Positions 1-5,815 of a stretch of DNA of 5,815 bases are shown here, piece by piece. This DNA is from Gammaproteobacteria bacterium (GTDB lineage Bacteria > Pseudomonadota > Gammaproteobacteria > Xanthomonadales > Xanthomonadaceae), in the NCBI GenBank assembly GCA_012510865.1, contig JAAZHF010000391.1, positions 1-5,815 of the forward strand, read 5' to 3'. The notes beneath the pieces were generated by a model. It searched no databases and was not told where the DNA came from. It was given only the letters and a program-made list of their open reading frames with translations. A program made the position numbers and the translations under genes. Numbering within the stretch: the stretch's first letter is position 1; every line of letters starts with the position of its first letter.

Positions 1-15
1 CTGCTGGGCGGCTGA
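1..15 (+). CDS. 3' end of an upstream gene, possibly a pilG/pilH-type response regulator (partial)
   Basis: The first five codons of the window read L-L-G-G-stop (TGA at 13-15), one base before the pilI start codon. Such close spacing is typical of genes translated as one operon, so an upstream gene most likely ends here. In Pil-Chp operons the gene before pilI encodes a stand-alone CheY-like receiver, PilG or PilH, which receives phosphate from ChpA. Four residues cannot confirm this family; the call rests on synteny alone and the frame could even be chance. Confidence 0.45.
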   Translation: MLGG

Positions 16-16
16 C

Positions 17-601
17 ATGGCGCGACGCGACGTCCGCCCACGGGCCGAGCCGCGGTCCACCGAACCACGGTCGCCCGAGCCCTTCGAGGTCCTCGCGGGC
101 TTCGAACGGCGCAGCCTGGCGCACGTGGTCGGCCTGCCCGAGCAGCTCGATGCGCCAGGCCTCTGGCGCGGCGTCGGCTACCGCGTCGGTCCGCGGCTGC
201 TGGCCTCGGGCTTCGACGAAGTGGTCGAGATCCTGCCGCTGCCGCAGCTGACGCCGGTTCCCGGCGCGCAGCCGTGGATGCTCGGCGTCGCGAATATCCG
301 CGGCAACCTGCTGCCGGTAGTCGACCTGCGCCTGTTCCTCGAGGGCGAGCGCACCGTGCTGCACGAGGGCCAGCGCGTGCGGGTTGTCCGCCAGCCCGGC
401 GGCAACGTGGCGGTGACCATCGACGAACTGTTCGGCCAGCGCAGCTTCCTCGAGGAGCAGCAGACCGGGCACGACGTCCTCGCCGAGGGCCGCTATTCCG
501 GCTTCATCGACCGCGCCTACAAGGTCGGCGGCCATGCGTGGGGGGTGTTCAGCCTGGACCGGCTGTCTCGCACGCCCGAATTCCGACAAGCAGCGGCCTG
601 A
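17..601 (+). CDS. pilI: PilI, CheW-like adaptor of the type IV pilus chemosensory system
   Basis: A 194-residue cytoplasmic scaffold protein that should link the transducer PilJ to the kinase ChpA, as CheW does in flagellar chemotaxis. The CheW domain runs from about residue 50 to 185. Its best landmark is V-A-N-I-R-G (91-96) followed by L-L-P-V-V-D-L (98-104), the conserved beta-strand and N-x-R-G turn of CheW/PilI proteins. A second landmark is I-D-E-L-F-G (135-140). Similarity to PilI as I remember it begins near residue 23 (F-E-V-L-A-G-F-E), so the start must lie upstream, and ATG at 17 is the only good candidate. A weak GGGCGG at 6-11 precedes it and overlaps the end of the upstream gene, suggesting translational coupling. 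The first 22 residues are Arg/Pro/Glu-rich with a doubled E-P-R-S and look disordered. PilJ follows 30 bases downstream. A generic CheW is the alternative, but the PilJ and ChpA neighbours decide for PilI. Confidence 0.93.
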   Translation: MARRDVRPRAEPRSTEPRSPEPFEVLAGFERRSLAHVVGLPEQLDAPGLWRGVGYRVGPRLLASGFDEVVEILPLPQLTPVPGAQPWMLGVANIRGNLLPVVDLRLFLEGERTVLHEGQRVRVVRQPGGNVAVTIDELFGQRSFLEEQQTGHDVLAEGRYSGFIDRAYKVGGHAWGVFSLDRLSRTPEFRQAAA

Positions 602-619
602 CGCCGCGACAGACAGGCC

Positions 620-624
620 AGAGG
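620..624 (+). promoter_or_regulatory. Ribosome binding site of pilJ
   Basis: AGAGG sits seven bases before the ATG at 632, in the 30-base pilI-pilJ gap. It is the only clear Shine-Dalgarno-like sequence in the window and fixes the pilJ start. The starts of pilI and chpA have much weaker matches. Confidence 0.7.
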
Positions 625-631
625 TAAACCC

Positions 632-2653
632 ATGAGCAACGTCATCGACAACGGGACCGGGAAGGGTCGCACCATCAGCGCCAGGGTCTGGATCTGGCTG
701 CTGGTCGCGTCCCTGGTGATCTTCGCGGGCAACACCATCTATGCGATGACCAAGGCCTCGCGGCTTGGCGGTGCGACCACCGCCGCGTCGGCGCTCCAGG
801 TGAACTCGCAGCGCCTCGCCAACCAGGGCCGGGAAGCGGTCGACGGCAGCACCGAGTCCTACGCCGCGTTCAAGTCGACCAAGGCCGCGATCGACGGCGA
901 CATCGCGCAGCTCGTGGGCAACTTCGGCGACGCCCCGGACGTCGCGGGCGAGATCCGCACCGTCGCCGAGACCTGGGGCGCGCTGGCGACCAACGCCGAC
1001 CAGGTGATCGCGAGCGAAGAGGCCGTCGTCGCCTTCGCCGGCAACGCCGAGCGCTTCACCCAGGCGGTGCCGCAGCTGCAGGCACAGCTCGACGAGGTGG
1101 TGCGCGCGATGTCGGCCAGCGGCTCGCCGTCGTCGCAGATCTACATCGCGCTGCGCGAGGTGGTGCTGGCCTCGACCATGGCCCGCCGCGTCGCCGAGAT
1201 CCGCGCCGGCGGCCCCGGCGCCTCGCTGGCGGGCGACGCGCTCGCGCGCGACGCCGGCGTGTTCGAGCAGGTGCTCACCGGCCTGCGCTCGGGCGACGAG
1301 GCGATGAACGTGCAGGCGCTGTCGAACGCCTCCGCGCTCGCCGCGCTGGAGCAGGCGACCGCGCAGTGGCAGGACATGAAGGGCGACCTCGACGCGATCA
1401 TGGGCGCGTCGCGGAACCTGTTCGGCGCGCAGGGCGCGTCGGCGGCGCTGACCGCCGGTTCGGACAAGCTGCTGGCCGACAGCGAGAGCCTGTTCCAGGC
1501 GCTGACCACCTTCGGTTCGCTCGCCGACACGTCCATCCTCGGCAACATCTGGATCTCGATCGGCTTCGGCGCCCTGGCGCTGCTGGCCATCTTCGGCCTG
1601 CTGCGCGAGCTCAACCGCGACCGGGCGGAGCGCTACGAGACCACCATGGAGCTCAACAACCGCAACCAGGAGGCGATCATGCGCCTGCTGGACGAGATGG
1701 GCTCGCTCGCCGAGGGCGACCTCACGGTCAAGGCGACGGTCACCGAGGACATGACCGGCGCCATCGCCGACTCGATCAACTTCGCCGTCGAGCAGCTGCG
1801 CAGCCTGGTGCAGACGATCAACGACACCTCGGTGCAGGTGGCGTCCAGCGCCCAGGAGACGCAGGCCACCGCCATGCACCTGGCCGAGGCCGCCGAGCAC
1901 CAGGCGCAGGAGATCAACTCCGCCTCCGACCGCATCAACGAGATCGCGCAGTCCATCAACCAGGTGTCGCGCAACTCCGCCGAGTCCGCGGACGTGGCGC
2001 AGCGCTCGGTGCAGATCGCGACCAAGGGCGCGGGCGTGGTGCGGGAGACGATCGCCGGCATGGACTCGATCCGCGGCCAGATCCAGGAAACCTCCAAGCG
2101 CATCAAGCGGCTGGGCGAAAGCTCGCAGGAGATCGGCTCGATCGTCGAGCTGATCAACGACATCTCCGAGCAGACGAACATCCTGGCGCTGAACGCGGCC
2201 ATCCAGGCGGCGTCCGCGGGCGAGGCCGGCCGCGGCTTCGCGGTGGTGGCCGACGAGGTGCAGCGCCTCGCCGAACGCGCGTCCAACGCGACCAAGCGCA
2301 TCGAGACCCTGGTCGAGACGATCCAGGCCGACACCAACGAAGCCGTCAGCTCGATGGAGCAGACGACCTCCGAGGTGGTCGCGGGCGCGCGCCTGGCGGA
2401 GGACGCCGGCACCGCGCTGGGCGAGATCGAAAGCGTGTCGACCAGCCTCGCGGCGCTCATCGAAGGCATCTCCACGGCGTCGCAGCAGCAGTCGGCCGCG
2501 GCGGTCAACATCACCGAGACGATGAACACGATCCAGTCGATCACCGCGCAGACGTCGCAGGGCGCCAACCAGACGGCGGCCTCGATCGGCAACCTGGCGC
2601 AGCTTGCCGCCGACCTGCGCCGCTCGGTCGCCGACTTCAAGCTGCCGGCCTGA
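632..2653 (+). CDS. pilJ: PilJ, methyl-accepting chemotaxis transducer of twitching motility
   Basis: A 673-residue inner-membrane receptor, close to the usual PilJ length of about 680. A short cytoplasmic N-terminus is followed by a first membrane helix (about 19-39), a long helical periplasmic sensor region (about 40-304, where PilJ proteins carry PilJ-type N-terminal domains), a second membrane helix (about 305-324), a HAMP-like segment (about 346-393, including L-A-E-G-D-L-T at 359-365) and a long coiled-coil signalling domain. The hairpin tip spans about 501-550, with [10 protein letters not shown] (514-523) and [11 protein letters not shown] (533-543), which contacts CheW and CheA proteins. 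The C-terminus ends D-F-K-L-P-A, similar to PilJ as I remember it, with no CheR-docking pentapeptide. In P. aeruginosa PilJ localises at cell poles, interacts with pilin and signals surface contact. The start is set by AGAGG at 620-624. The tip carries Q525 and S528 where enteric receptors have Glu and Arg, as in other PilJ proteins. Any other receptor class is unlikely given pilI and chpA on either side. Confidence 0.95.
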   Translation: MSNVIDNGTGKGRTISARVWIWLLVASLVIFAGNTIYAMTKASRLGGATTAASALQVNSQRLANQGREAVDGSTESYAAFKSTKAAIDGDIAQLVGNFGDAPDVAGEIRTVAETWGALATNADQVIASEEAVVAFAGNAERFTQAVPQLQAQLDEVVRAMSASGSPSSQIYIALREVVLASTMARRVAEIRAGGPGASLAGDALARDAGVFEQVLTGLRSGDEAMNVQALSNASALAALEQATAQWQDMKGDLDAIMGASRNLFGAQGASAALTAGSDKLLADSESLFQALTTFGSLADTSILGNIWISIGFGALALLAIFGLLRELNRDRAERYETTMELNNRNQEAIMRLLDEMGSLAEGDLTVKATVTEDMTGAIADSINFAVEQLRSLVQTINDTSVQVASSAQETQATAMHLAEAAEHQAQEINSASDRINEIAQSINQVSRNSAESADVAQRSVQIATKGAGVVRETIAGMDSIRGQIQETSKRIKRLGESSQEIGSIVELINDISEQTNILALNAAIQAASAGEAGRGFAVVADEVQRLAERASNATKRIETLVETIQADTNEAVSSMEQTTSEVVAGARLAEDAGTALGEIESVSTSLAALIEGISTASQQQSAAAVNITETMNTIQSITAQTSQGANQTAASIGNLAQLAADLRRSVADFKLPA

Positions 2654-2663
2654 CGCCAGACCG

Positions 2664-3008
2664 ATGACCGCTCTGCGCGACGCCATCGACTACACGACGC
2701 TCGGCTGGGTCAAGCCGGAGCTCGACGAGACCCTGCGCCAGGCGCGGATCGAGGTCGAGGACTTCGCCTCCGACCCGACCGACACCAGTCGCATGCGCTT
2801 CTGCGCCGGTTACCTGCACCAGGTGCAGGGCACGCTGCGCATGGTCGAGCTGTATGCGCCGGCGATGGTCGCCGAGGAGATGGAGCGGCTGGCGCAGGCG
2901 CTGCAGGAAGGGACGGTGGCCGACCGCGACGCCGCCTGCGCGATGCTCATGCGCGGCGTCGTCCTGCTGCCCGATTACCTCGAGCGACTGCAGAGCGGCC
3001 ACAAGGAC
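2664..3008 (+). other. ChpA domain: N-terminal Hpt-like module (His52)
   Basis: Residues 1-115 of ChpA. The sequence Y-L-H-Q-V-Q-G-T-L-R-M-V-E-L (50-63) places His52 (codon at 2817) where the phosphorylated histidine of an Hpt domain would be, with the Gly at +4 kept but the usual Lys at +3 replaced by Gln55. It is followed by the helix pair typical of the fold, including M-E-R-L-A-Q-A-L at 73-80. Whether His52 is phosphorylated cannot be told from sequence. Confidence 0.7.
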
Positions 3009-5815
3009 ATCCCGATCGTCCTGCTGCCGCTGCTCAACGACCTGCGTGCCGTCCGCGGCGAGCCCGGCCTCTCGGAGAGCGTGCTGTTCGCGCCGGACCT
3101 GCAGCGCCCGCTTCCCGACACCCTGGCGCCGGCCGAGTTGGCCAACGACCCGCTGCCGGTGCGCAACGCCCGCGCGCAGCCGCTGCTGGCGGACCTGCGC
3201 GAAGCGCTGGCCGCGTGGCCGGAGGGAGGCGCGCCCGGCGACGGCGCGGCCCTGGTCCGTGCGCTCGATGCGCTCCTTGGCCAGGTCGACGCCGAGCCCG
3301 CGCGGCGCATGCTCTGGGTGGCGGCCTCGGTGGCCAGGGCCGTGGCCGACGGCGCGCTCGCGCCGGCGCCCGCGCTGCGCCAGGCCTTCGCCAGCGTCGA
3401 GCGCGAGTCGCGCCGCCTGTTCGAGGACGACGGCTTCGGGATCCCGCGCGCGGAAGCCACGCTGGAGCCGACCCGCCAGCTCCTCTACCACGTCGCGCAC
3501 GCCAGCGCCGACCATGCCGCGCTGCGGGCGCTGCACGACACCTTCGAGCTGCAGTCCCAGCTCCCGACCGACTCCGAGATCAGCCACGCCCAGGGCAGCA
3601 TGAGCGGCCGCAACCGCGCGCTGCTCGACACCGTGGCCGCCGCGGTCAAGGAGGACCTGCTGCGGGTGAAGGACGCGCTCGACCTGCACCTGCGCACGGG
3701 CGAAACCGAGCTCGACCGCCTTGCGCCGCAGGTCGAGGCGCTCGGTCGCGTCGCCGACACCCTGGGCATGCTGGGGCTCGGCGTCGCGCGCGGCGTGGTC
3801 GAGCAGCAGCGCGAGGCCATGGAGGAGATCGTCCAGGGCCGTCGCGCGGCCGACGAAAGCGCGCTGCTCGACGTCGCCGGCGCGCTGCTGTACGTCGACG
3901 CCACCCTCGACGACCAGGTCGCCCGCCTCGGCGCCGGCGACCAGGACGCCCCGGTGCAGGGCGAGCTGACCGCCGGCGAGGCCGGCAAGGTCCTCGACGT
4001 CCTCGCACGCGAGGCGATCGCCAATTTCGCGGACGCCCGCCAGGCCTTCGTCGCCTTCATCGAGACGGGCTGGGACCACTCCGAGCTGGTCGAGGTCCCG
4101 CGCCTGCTGCGGGAGGTCACGGGCGCGCTGCAGATGCTCGAGCTGCCGCAGCCGGCGGCCTACCTCACCGGCGTCCGGCGCTACATCGAGGACGCGCTCA
4201 TCGACAGCCGGCGCATCCCCAACGGGCGCCAGCTGGACACCTTCGCCGATGCGCTGGCGAGCCTGGAGTACTACCTCGAGGCGCTGCGGGAGAACCGTTT
4301 CACCCGCGACGAGATCCTCGACGTGAGCCGCCAGAGCCTCGAAAGCCTGGGCTACTGGCCGCTGCCCGCGGAGCGCGTGCCCGAGCGCGAGGCCGCGCCG
4401 GTCGAAGCACCGGCGCCGGTGGTGAGCGAGGCCGATATCGACCGCACGGTGGCGGCGCTGATCGACCGCGGCGCGACCGGGCCGGCCCCGGCAGCCGACG
4501 CCGCAGCCGAGGCGGCCCCGGCCGCGCCGGCGGGGCCCGGCGGCTTCGAGGCCACCGGCGACGAGATCGACGACGAGATCCGCGAGGTGTTCCTCGAGGA
4601 GTTCGCCGAAGAGATCGACAACCTCGACCAGCTGCTGCCGCTGTGGCGGGCGCAGCCCGACGACCTCGAGCGCCTGCGCCCGATCCGCCGCGTCTTCCAC
4701 ACCCTGAAGGGAAGCGGTCGCCTCGTCGGCGCGCGCACCCTGGGCGAGTTCAGCTGGAAGATCGAGAACATGCTCAACCGCGTGCTCGACGGCACGCGCC
4801 CGGCGAGCCCGGCGGTGGTCGCCATGGTCGACCAGGCCTTCTACACCCTGCCGGAACTCCAGGCCGCGCTGCGCGGCTCCGGCGCCGTGCGCGCCGACCT
4901 CGAGCGCATGCAGGCCTCTGCCGACCGCATCGCGGCCGGCGACGAGGCGATGCCGGAGGACGCGAGCCTCGCGACGGCCGGCGCCCTGGCAGGCGAGGTC
5001 CCCGCCGCCGCGACCGCCCCGGACGCGGGCCTCTCCGCCGACGCCGAAGCTGGCGCCGCATCGCAGTCCGTGGCCGCGGATGCCGGGCAGGCGCCTGAGC
5101 CTGCGCCCGCGCCCATGGAAATGGTCCCGGCGTCGGTGGACGCCCTGCTGCTGGAGATCCTCGACGCGGAAGTGGCCGGCCACCTGTCGACGGTCGATGC
5201 CTGGCTCCAGGGCAACGCCGCGGACGGACAGGCCCCGGCGTCGGAGGCGCTGCTCCGCGCCCTGCACACCATGAACGGCGCCTTCGCGATGACCGAGGTC
5301 CCGACGGTGGCGCAGGCGCTGACGCCGGCCGAGGGCTACGTGCGCAGGCTGCTGTCCGCCGGCGCGCCGGCGTCGGCGGAAGGCGTGGCCGCGATCGGCG
5401 AGCTGGTCGGCGTGATCCAGGCGGCGATCGCCGGCCTGCAGTCGGCACAGCCCTGCGTGCCGGTCGCCGCGGCGCTGACCGCGCGCCTGGTGGCCCTTCG
5501 CGACCGCCTGCCCGAACCGGCGCCGGCGGACCTGGACCGCCTGGCGCAGCTGGCGCTGGACGACGACGCCGGGGCCGCGGCCGAAGCGGGAATCGCCGGC
5601 TTCGACGGTCCGGGCGAAGCCCCCAGGCTGGTCGACGTCGACATGCGCGCCTACGCGGGCTTCGATGCCGGCGGGCCGTCGAACGAGGGCGAGGGGCCGG
5701 TCGAGGAGTTCGGGCCGGTCGAGCCGGTCGGTGCGGACACCGATGCCTTGGCGGCCGATCTGGAGGCTGCGCTCGCGCTCGAGGCTCGGATCCTCGACGA
5801 GGAGCGGCGCGAGGC
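2664..5815 (+). CDS. chpA: ChpA (PilL), hybrid CheA-type histidine kinase with multiple Hpt domains, 3' end beyond the window
   Basis: ATG at 2664 opens a frame with no stop to the window edge: 1050 full codons plus two bases. The protein starts M-T-A-L-R-D and soon gives G-W-V-K-P-E-L and R-M-R-F-C-A-G-Y-L-H-Q-V-Q-G, matching the ChpA N-terminus as I recall it. Visible order: N-terminal Hpt-like domain with His52 (1-115); repeated, mostly His-less Hpt-like modules (about 200-290, 355-425, 475-545); Ala/Pro-rich linker (573-632); canonical Hpt with H-T-L-K-G-S at 679-684; second Ala-rich linker (about 755-820); an Hpt with H-T-M-N-G-A at 868-873; and another acidic, Gly/Pro-rich linker from about 950. 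ChpA proteins exceed 2000 residues and end with a dimerisation/ATPase kinase core, a CheW-like domain and a CheY-like receiver; none of these lies in the window. ChpA phosphorylates PilG and PilH to steer pilus extension and retraction. The gene follows pilJ after ten bases without a clear Shine-Dalgarno, so coupled translation is likely. Xylella literature calls it pilL. Confidence 0.93.
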   Translation, partial: MTALRDAIDYTTLGWVKPELDETLRQARIEVEDFASDPTDTSRMRFCAGYLHQVQGTLRMVELYAPAMVAEEMERLAQALQEGTVADRDAACAMLMRGVVLLPDYLERLQSGHKDIPIVLLPLLNDLRAVRGEPGLSESVLFAPDLQRPLPDTLAPAELANDPLPVRNARAQPLLADLREALAAWPEGGAPGDGAALVRALDALLGQVDAEPARRMLWVAASVARAVADGALAPAPALRQAFASVERESRRLFEDDGFGIPRAEATLEPTRQLLYHVAHASADHAALRALHDTFELQSQLPTDSEISHAQGSMSGRNRALLDTVAAAVKEDLLRVKDALDLHLRTGETELDRLAPQVEALGRVADTLGMLGLGVARGVVEQQREAMEEIVQGRRAADESALLDVAGALLYVDATLDDQVARLGAGDQDAPVQGELTAGEAGKVLDVLAREAIANFADARQAFVAFIETGWDHSELVEVPRLLREVTGALQMLELPQPAAYLTGVRRYIEDALIDSRRIPNGRQLDTFADALASLEYYLEALRENRFTRDEILDVSRQSLESLGYWPLPAERVPEREAAPVEAPAPVVSEADIDRTVAALIDRGATGPAPAADAAAEAAPAAPAGPGGFEATGDEIDDEIREVFLEEFAEEIDNLDQLLPLWRAQPDDLERLRPIRRVFHTLKGSGRLVGARTLGEFSWKIENMLNRVLDGTRPASPAVVAMVDQAFYTLPELQAALRGSGAVRADLERMQASADRIAAGDEAMPEDASLATAGALAGEVPAAATAPDAGLSADAEAGAASQSVAADAGQAPEPAPAPMEMVPASVDALLLEILDAEVAGHLSTVDAWLQGNAADGQAPASEALLRALHTMNGAFAMTEVPTVAQALTPAEGYVRRLLSAGAPASAEGVAAIGELVGVIQAAIAGLQSAQPCVPVAAALTARLVALRDRLPEPAPADLDRLAQLALDDDAGAAAEAGIAGFDGPGEAPRLVDVDMRAYAGFDAGGPSNEGEGPVEEFGPVEPVGADTDALAADLEAALALEARILDEERRE
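3726..3938 (+). repeat. ChpA internal repeat: Hpt-like module without histidine (residues 355-425)
   Basis: The segment V-A-D-T-L-G-M-L-G-L (363-372) lines up by eye with V-Q-G-T-L-R-M-V-E-L (54-63) of the first module, and the next two helices also correspond. The His52 position falls on Gly361 and the conserved Gly on Asp365, so no phospho-histidine is present. It is a diverged protein-level repeat; the DNA is not visibly repeated. Confidence 0.55.
4086..4298 (+). repeat. ChpA internal repeat: Hpt-like module without histidine (residues 475-545)
   Basis: V-T-G-A-L-Q-M-L-E-L (485-494) aligns by eye with 54-63 and 363-372 of the same protein, and A-L-A-S-L-E-Y-Y-L-E-A-L (530-541) matches the helix that follows in the other copies. 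The His52 equivalent is Arg483, while the following Gly (487) is kept. The copy is probably structural or uses another residue; Thr486 is adjacent but offset by three positions. Confidence 0.55.
4380..4559 (+). other. ChpA Ala/Pro-rich interdomain linker (residues 573-632)
   Basis: This stretch is dominated by Ala, Pro, Glu and Gly with only one short helical segment (about 589-602), as expected of a flexible tether between the N-terminal modules and the first canonical Hpt domain. It is in frame with no sign of a break. Confidence 0.65.
4560..4883 (+). other. ChpA domain: canonical Hpt (His679)
   Basis: Residues about 633-740. An acidic first helix (E-V-F-L-E-E-F-A-E-E-I, 641-651) is followed by R-R-V-F-H-T-L-K-G-S-G-R-L-V-G-A (675-690), which contains the complete H-T-L-K-G-S Hpt signature with the phospho-accepting histidine at 679 (codon 4698-4700), and then by a long helix containing W-K-I-E-N-M-L. 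This is the only visible Hpt of ChpA with every motif residue intact, so it is the strongest candidate for active phosphotransfer in this part of the protein. Confidence 0.9.
4926..5123 (+). other. ChpA Ala-rich interdomain linker (residues 755-820)
   Basis: Ala, Pro, Gly and acidic residues dominate and no motif can be seen. It joins the His679 and His868 Hpt domains as a flexible tether. Confidence 0.6.
5124..5453 (+). other. ChpA domain: variant Hpt (His868)
   Basis: Residues about 821-930. An opening helix (V-D-A-L-L-L-E-I-L-D-A-E, 825-836) precedes L-L-R-A-L-H-T-M-N-G-A-F (863-874). His868 (codon 5265-5267) fits the phosphorylation site and Gly872 is kept, but the conserved Lys at +3 is Asn871. 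The rest of the domain (A-Q-A-L-T-P-A-E-G-Y-V-R-R-L-L at 882-896) has the expected helix after the site. Confidence 0.75.

Noticed and set aside
593..607. Small inverted repeat GCGGC-ctgac-GCCGC at the pilI stop, considered as a terminator
   Set aside because: The stem is only five base pairs, no T-run follows, and a ribosome binding site and pilJ come directly after it; such short GC repeats are common by chance here.
1633..2640. 335-codon reverse-strand frame over the PilJ signalling domain
   Set aside because: It is a Ser/Ala-rich antisense shadow in the same codon register as pilJ, with no start signal or recognisable motif.
1366..2667. 433-codon + strand frame overlapping pilJ
   Set aside because: The translation is Arg/Gly/Asp-rich low complexity, as expected of an off-frame reading of GC-rich coding DNA, and it overlaps the unmistakable PilJ signalling domain.
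3478..3509. L-L-Y-H-V-A-H in ChpA (residues 273-279) as a further active Hpt site
   Set aside because: A His falls near the expected place, but the Lys and Gly of the Hpt signature are missing and the flanking helices match poorly, so it is mentioned only as a possible decayed copy.
3215..5098. 627-codon + strand frame overlapping chpA
   Set aside because: Its product is composed almost entirely of Arg, Ala, Gly and Pro with no domain; it is another off-frame shadow of chpA.
2637..5267. 876-codon open frame on the reverse strand across chpA
   Set aside because: It is in exact codon register with chpA, so a stop could arise only where chpA uses TTA, CTA or TCA, codons nearly absent at this GC content. 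Its translation is low-complexity Arg/Gly/Val-rich with no recognisable domain, while the + strand frame has clear Hpt motifs.

Overview
This window is a high-GC (roughly 70 % by eye), gene-dense stretch with one strand of tightly packed genes. Codons end overwhelmingly in G or C. It is the core of a type IV pilus chemosensory (Pil-Chp) operon: the last codons of an upstream gene, then pilI (CheW-like adaptor), pilJ (methyl-accepting chemotaxis transducer) and the first 1050 codons of chpA (giant hybrid CheA-type kinase), all on the + strand. The layout pilI-pilJ-chpA with no pilK between pilJ and chpA, together with the base composition, suggests a gammaproteobacterium of the Xanthomonadaceae/Lysobacteraceae type (for example Lysobacter or Luteimonas). 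That placement is inference from memory of synteny, not a database result.

Region by region. Bases 1-15 are the end of an upstream frame (codons for L-L-G-G, then TGA), by synteny probably a pilG/pilH-type response regulator. Bases 17-601 are pilI. Bases 602-631 are a 30-base gap carrying the pilJ ribosome binding site. Bases 632-2653 are pilJ. Bases 2654-2663 are a 10-base gap. chpA starts at 2664 and is still open at the right edge (5815). Because it has no stop inside the window it is easy to miss, and the long reverse-strand frame lying over it is only its shadow. There is no stretch over 300 bases without a gene, and I see no RNA gene, mobile element, CRISPR array, promoter or terminator.

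How the genes work together, from established work mainly on Pseudomonas aeruginosa: PilJ spans the inner membrane and senses a periplasmic signal linked to pilus or surface contact. PilI couples PilJ to the kinase ChpA. ChpA passes phosphate through its multiple Hpt domains to its own receiver and to PilG/PilH, which control pilus extension and retraction, twitching and, in some species, cAMP signalling. The visible part of ChpA contains a set of internally repeated helical modules in its N-terminal half, of which only the first keeps a candidate phospho-histidine. These are followed by two more recognisable Hpt domains (His679, His868) separated by Ala/Pro-rich linkers. The kinase, CheW-like and receiver domains must lie beyond the right edge.

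I found no previously undescribed system. The points worth a second look are the decayed Hpt modules of ChpA, the variant His868 motif, the PilJ hairpin-tip substitutions and candidate methylation sites, and the missing pilK.
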